From positions 287,590-351,589 of the forward strand of contig NZ_JAPLET010000024.1 of assembly GCF_026391055.1 (NCBI RefSeq): DNA of 64,000 nucleotides. Direction: 5' to 3'. A model generated the notes under the pieces. The model was not told where the DNA came from. It searched no databases and saw only the letters and a list, made by a program, of their open reading frames with translations. The translations under genes and the position numbers were made by a program. This document shows, piece by piece, positions 63,359 through 64,000 of the stretch (its first letter is position 1; each line of letters starts with the position of its first letter). Source of the stretch: Spirosoma sp. (lineage in GTDB: Bacteria; Bacteroidota; Bacteroidia; Cytophagales; Spirosomataceae).

Positions 63359-64000
63359 ATGAAAAAACACTTACCTCCTCAGAGCCTGCCGGGCAGGTTA
63401 GTCAGCGCAGTAATTACTCAGTTACTACTGACGGCATTGTGTGTTAATTTTACTTATGCTAAAAATCCTCTACCCTTAAAATCACTGGCAGACCAACGTG
63501 CCATCACAGCTGATCGTACACTCACGGGTCGGGTGACGGATGAAAAAGATGAAGCCTTACCCGGTGTGAGCGTTATCCTGAAAGGAACCCAGCGCGGAAC
63601 CGTTACCGATGCCGATGGCCGGTACAAGGTGGAAATTCCTACAGGTGGCGCAACGCTCGTTTTCTCCTTTGTCGGATATGTCTCTCAGGAAGTGCGTGTT
63701 GGCAACCAAACATCGGTTAATATTAGTCTAAAAGCCGACAGCAAAGTGCTGGATGAGATTGTGGTTATTGGCTATGGTACCGCCAAAAAGTCTGACCTTA
63801 CCGGTGCTGTCACCAGCGTGAAGGAAGCTCAGCTTCAGGAACGCCCCACATCCTCGTTGAACCAGGCACTGTCGGGTCGTATGCCCGGGGTGCAGGTCAA
63901 CACCAACTCGGGACGACCCGGCGGACGCACCACCGTCCGCATCCGGGGATTCAGCTCCATCAACTCCTCCAACAACCCCCTCTACGTCGTTGATGGCGTC
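63359..64000 (+). CDS. SusC/RagA TonB-dependent receptor, N-terminal part (cut by window edge)
   Basis: ATG 63359 opens a frame that continues to the last base (214 codons). It has a long basic and hydrophobic signal region (about 1-40), a carboxypeptidase-like sandwich (about 57-140, LTGRVTDEKDEALPGVSVIL, GTVTDADGRYKVEIP), the TonB-box/plug junction DEIVVIGYGTAKKSDLTGAV, and plug motifs LNQALSGRMPGVQV and PLYVVDGV at the edge. There is no STN domain. A susD gene is expected just beyond the window. It is the third SusC in 64 kb and differs from the other two in its leader. Confidence 0.93.
   Translation, partial: MKKHLPPQSLPGRLVSAVITQLLLTALCVNFTYAKNPLPLKSLADQRAITADRTLTGRVTDEKDEALPGVSVILKGTQRGTVTDADGRYKVEIPTGGATLVFSFVGYVSQEVRVGNQTSVNISLKADSKVLDEIVVIGYGTAKKSDLTGAVTSVKEAQLQERPTSSLNQALSGRMPGVQVNTNSGRPGGRTTVRIRGFSSINSSNNPLYVVDGV

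Noticed and set aside
1..64000. tRNA, rRNA, CRISPR array or riboswitch
   Set aside because: No conserved tRNA arms, rRNA segments, regularly spaced short repeats or known riboswitch cores were recognised on reading both strands. A covariance-model search could still reveal small RNAs.

Overview
The window looks like chromosomal DNA of a Bacteroidota member of the Spirosoma type (Cytophagales). The reasons are the three SusC/SusD-type outer-membrane systems, a FecI/FecR pair, GH43/GH18/sulfatase carbohydrate enzymes, DUF1080, DUF2911, DUF4403 and DUF5690 proteins, and the -7 promoter element TAnnTTTG seen upstream of several genes. Base composition is close to even except for one AT-rich gene. 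No rRNA, tRNA, CRISPR array or intact mobile element was recognised. The species is an inference.

Positions 1-29000 hold mostly single genes of scavenging and housekeeping type. They begin with a decayed REP-associated transposase beside REP-like palindromes that recur near 6.7 and 16.7 kb. Then come a glyoxalase-fold protein, a GH18 glycosidase, a GH43 enzyme, an iminopeptidase/esterase pair, a cupin, a curlin-repeat protein, a GAF protein, DUF2911, a TonB C-terminal protein, DUF1080, an MtfA-like peptidase, DUF4403, DinB, an LD-carboxypeptidase, a sulfatase, a coiled-coil protein followed by an SF1 helicase, an amidohydrolase, a Rossmann protein and a GntP permease. Many units end in perfect hairpins.

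Positions 29145-36003 form a classical trans-envelope signalling and uptake unit: ECF sigma factor, FecR anti-sigma, SusC with an N-terminal STN domain, and SusD. Downstream lie a hexapeptide acetyltransferase, a cytochrome c-fused PQQ sugar dehydrogenase, a GH43 lipoprotein and an AT-rich PAS histidine kinase that looks foreign.

Positions 41986-55002, all on the minus strand, are the most interesting part: a probable aminophosphonate-utilisation island. It combines a phosphonatase-like HAD hydrolase (PhnX-like), an FAD oxidoreductase of the phosphonate-associated type, SusC and SusD, a metallophosphoesterase, a PhnZ-like mixed-valent di-iron HD oxygenase with every known catalytic position kept, a YncE/alkaline-phosphatase fusion and a DUF5690 MFS permease. 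No PhnY hydroxylase and no PhnW transaminase are present, so the substrate is predicted to be an already hydroxylated or N-substituted aminoethylphosphonate, taken up through a TonB-dependent channel.

Positions 55003-64000 start with kduI and kduD (late pectin/uronate catabolism) behind a 38-base near-perfect palindrome with a LacI-family core. They continue with a CehA/McbA-type hydrolase, an RluA-family pseudouridine synthase, a Tat-exported Gfo/Idh/MocA oxidoreductase, a small membrane protein, an FG-GAP protein and the start of a third SusC gene cut by the window edge.
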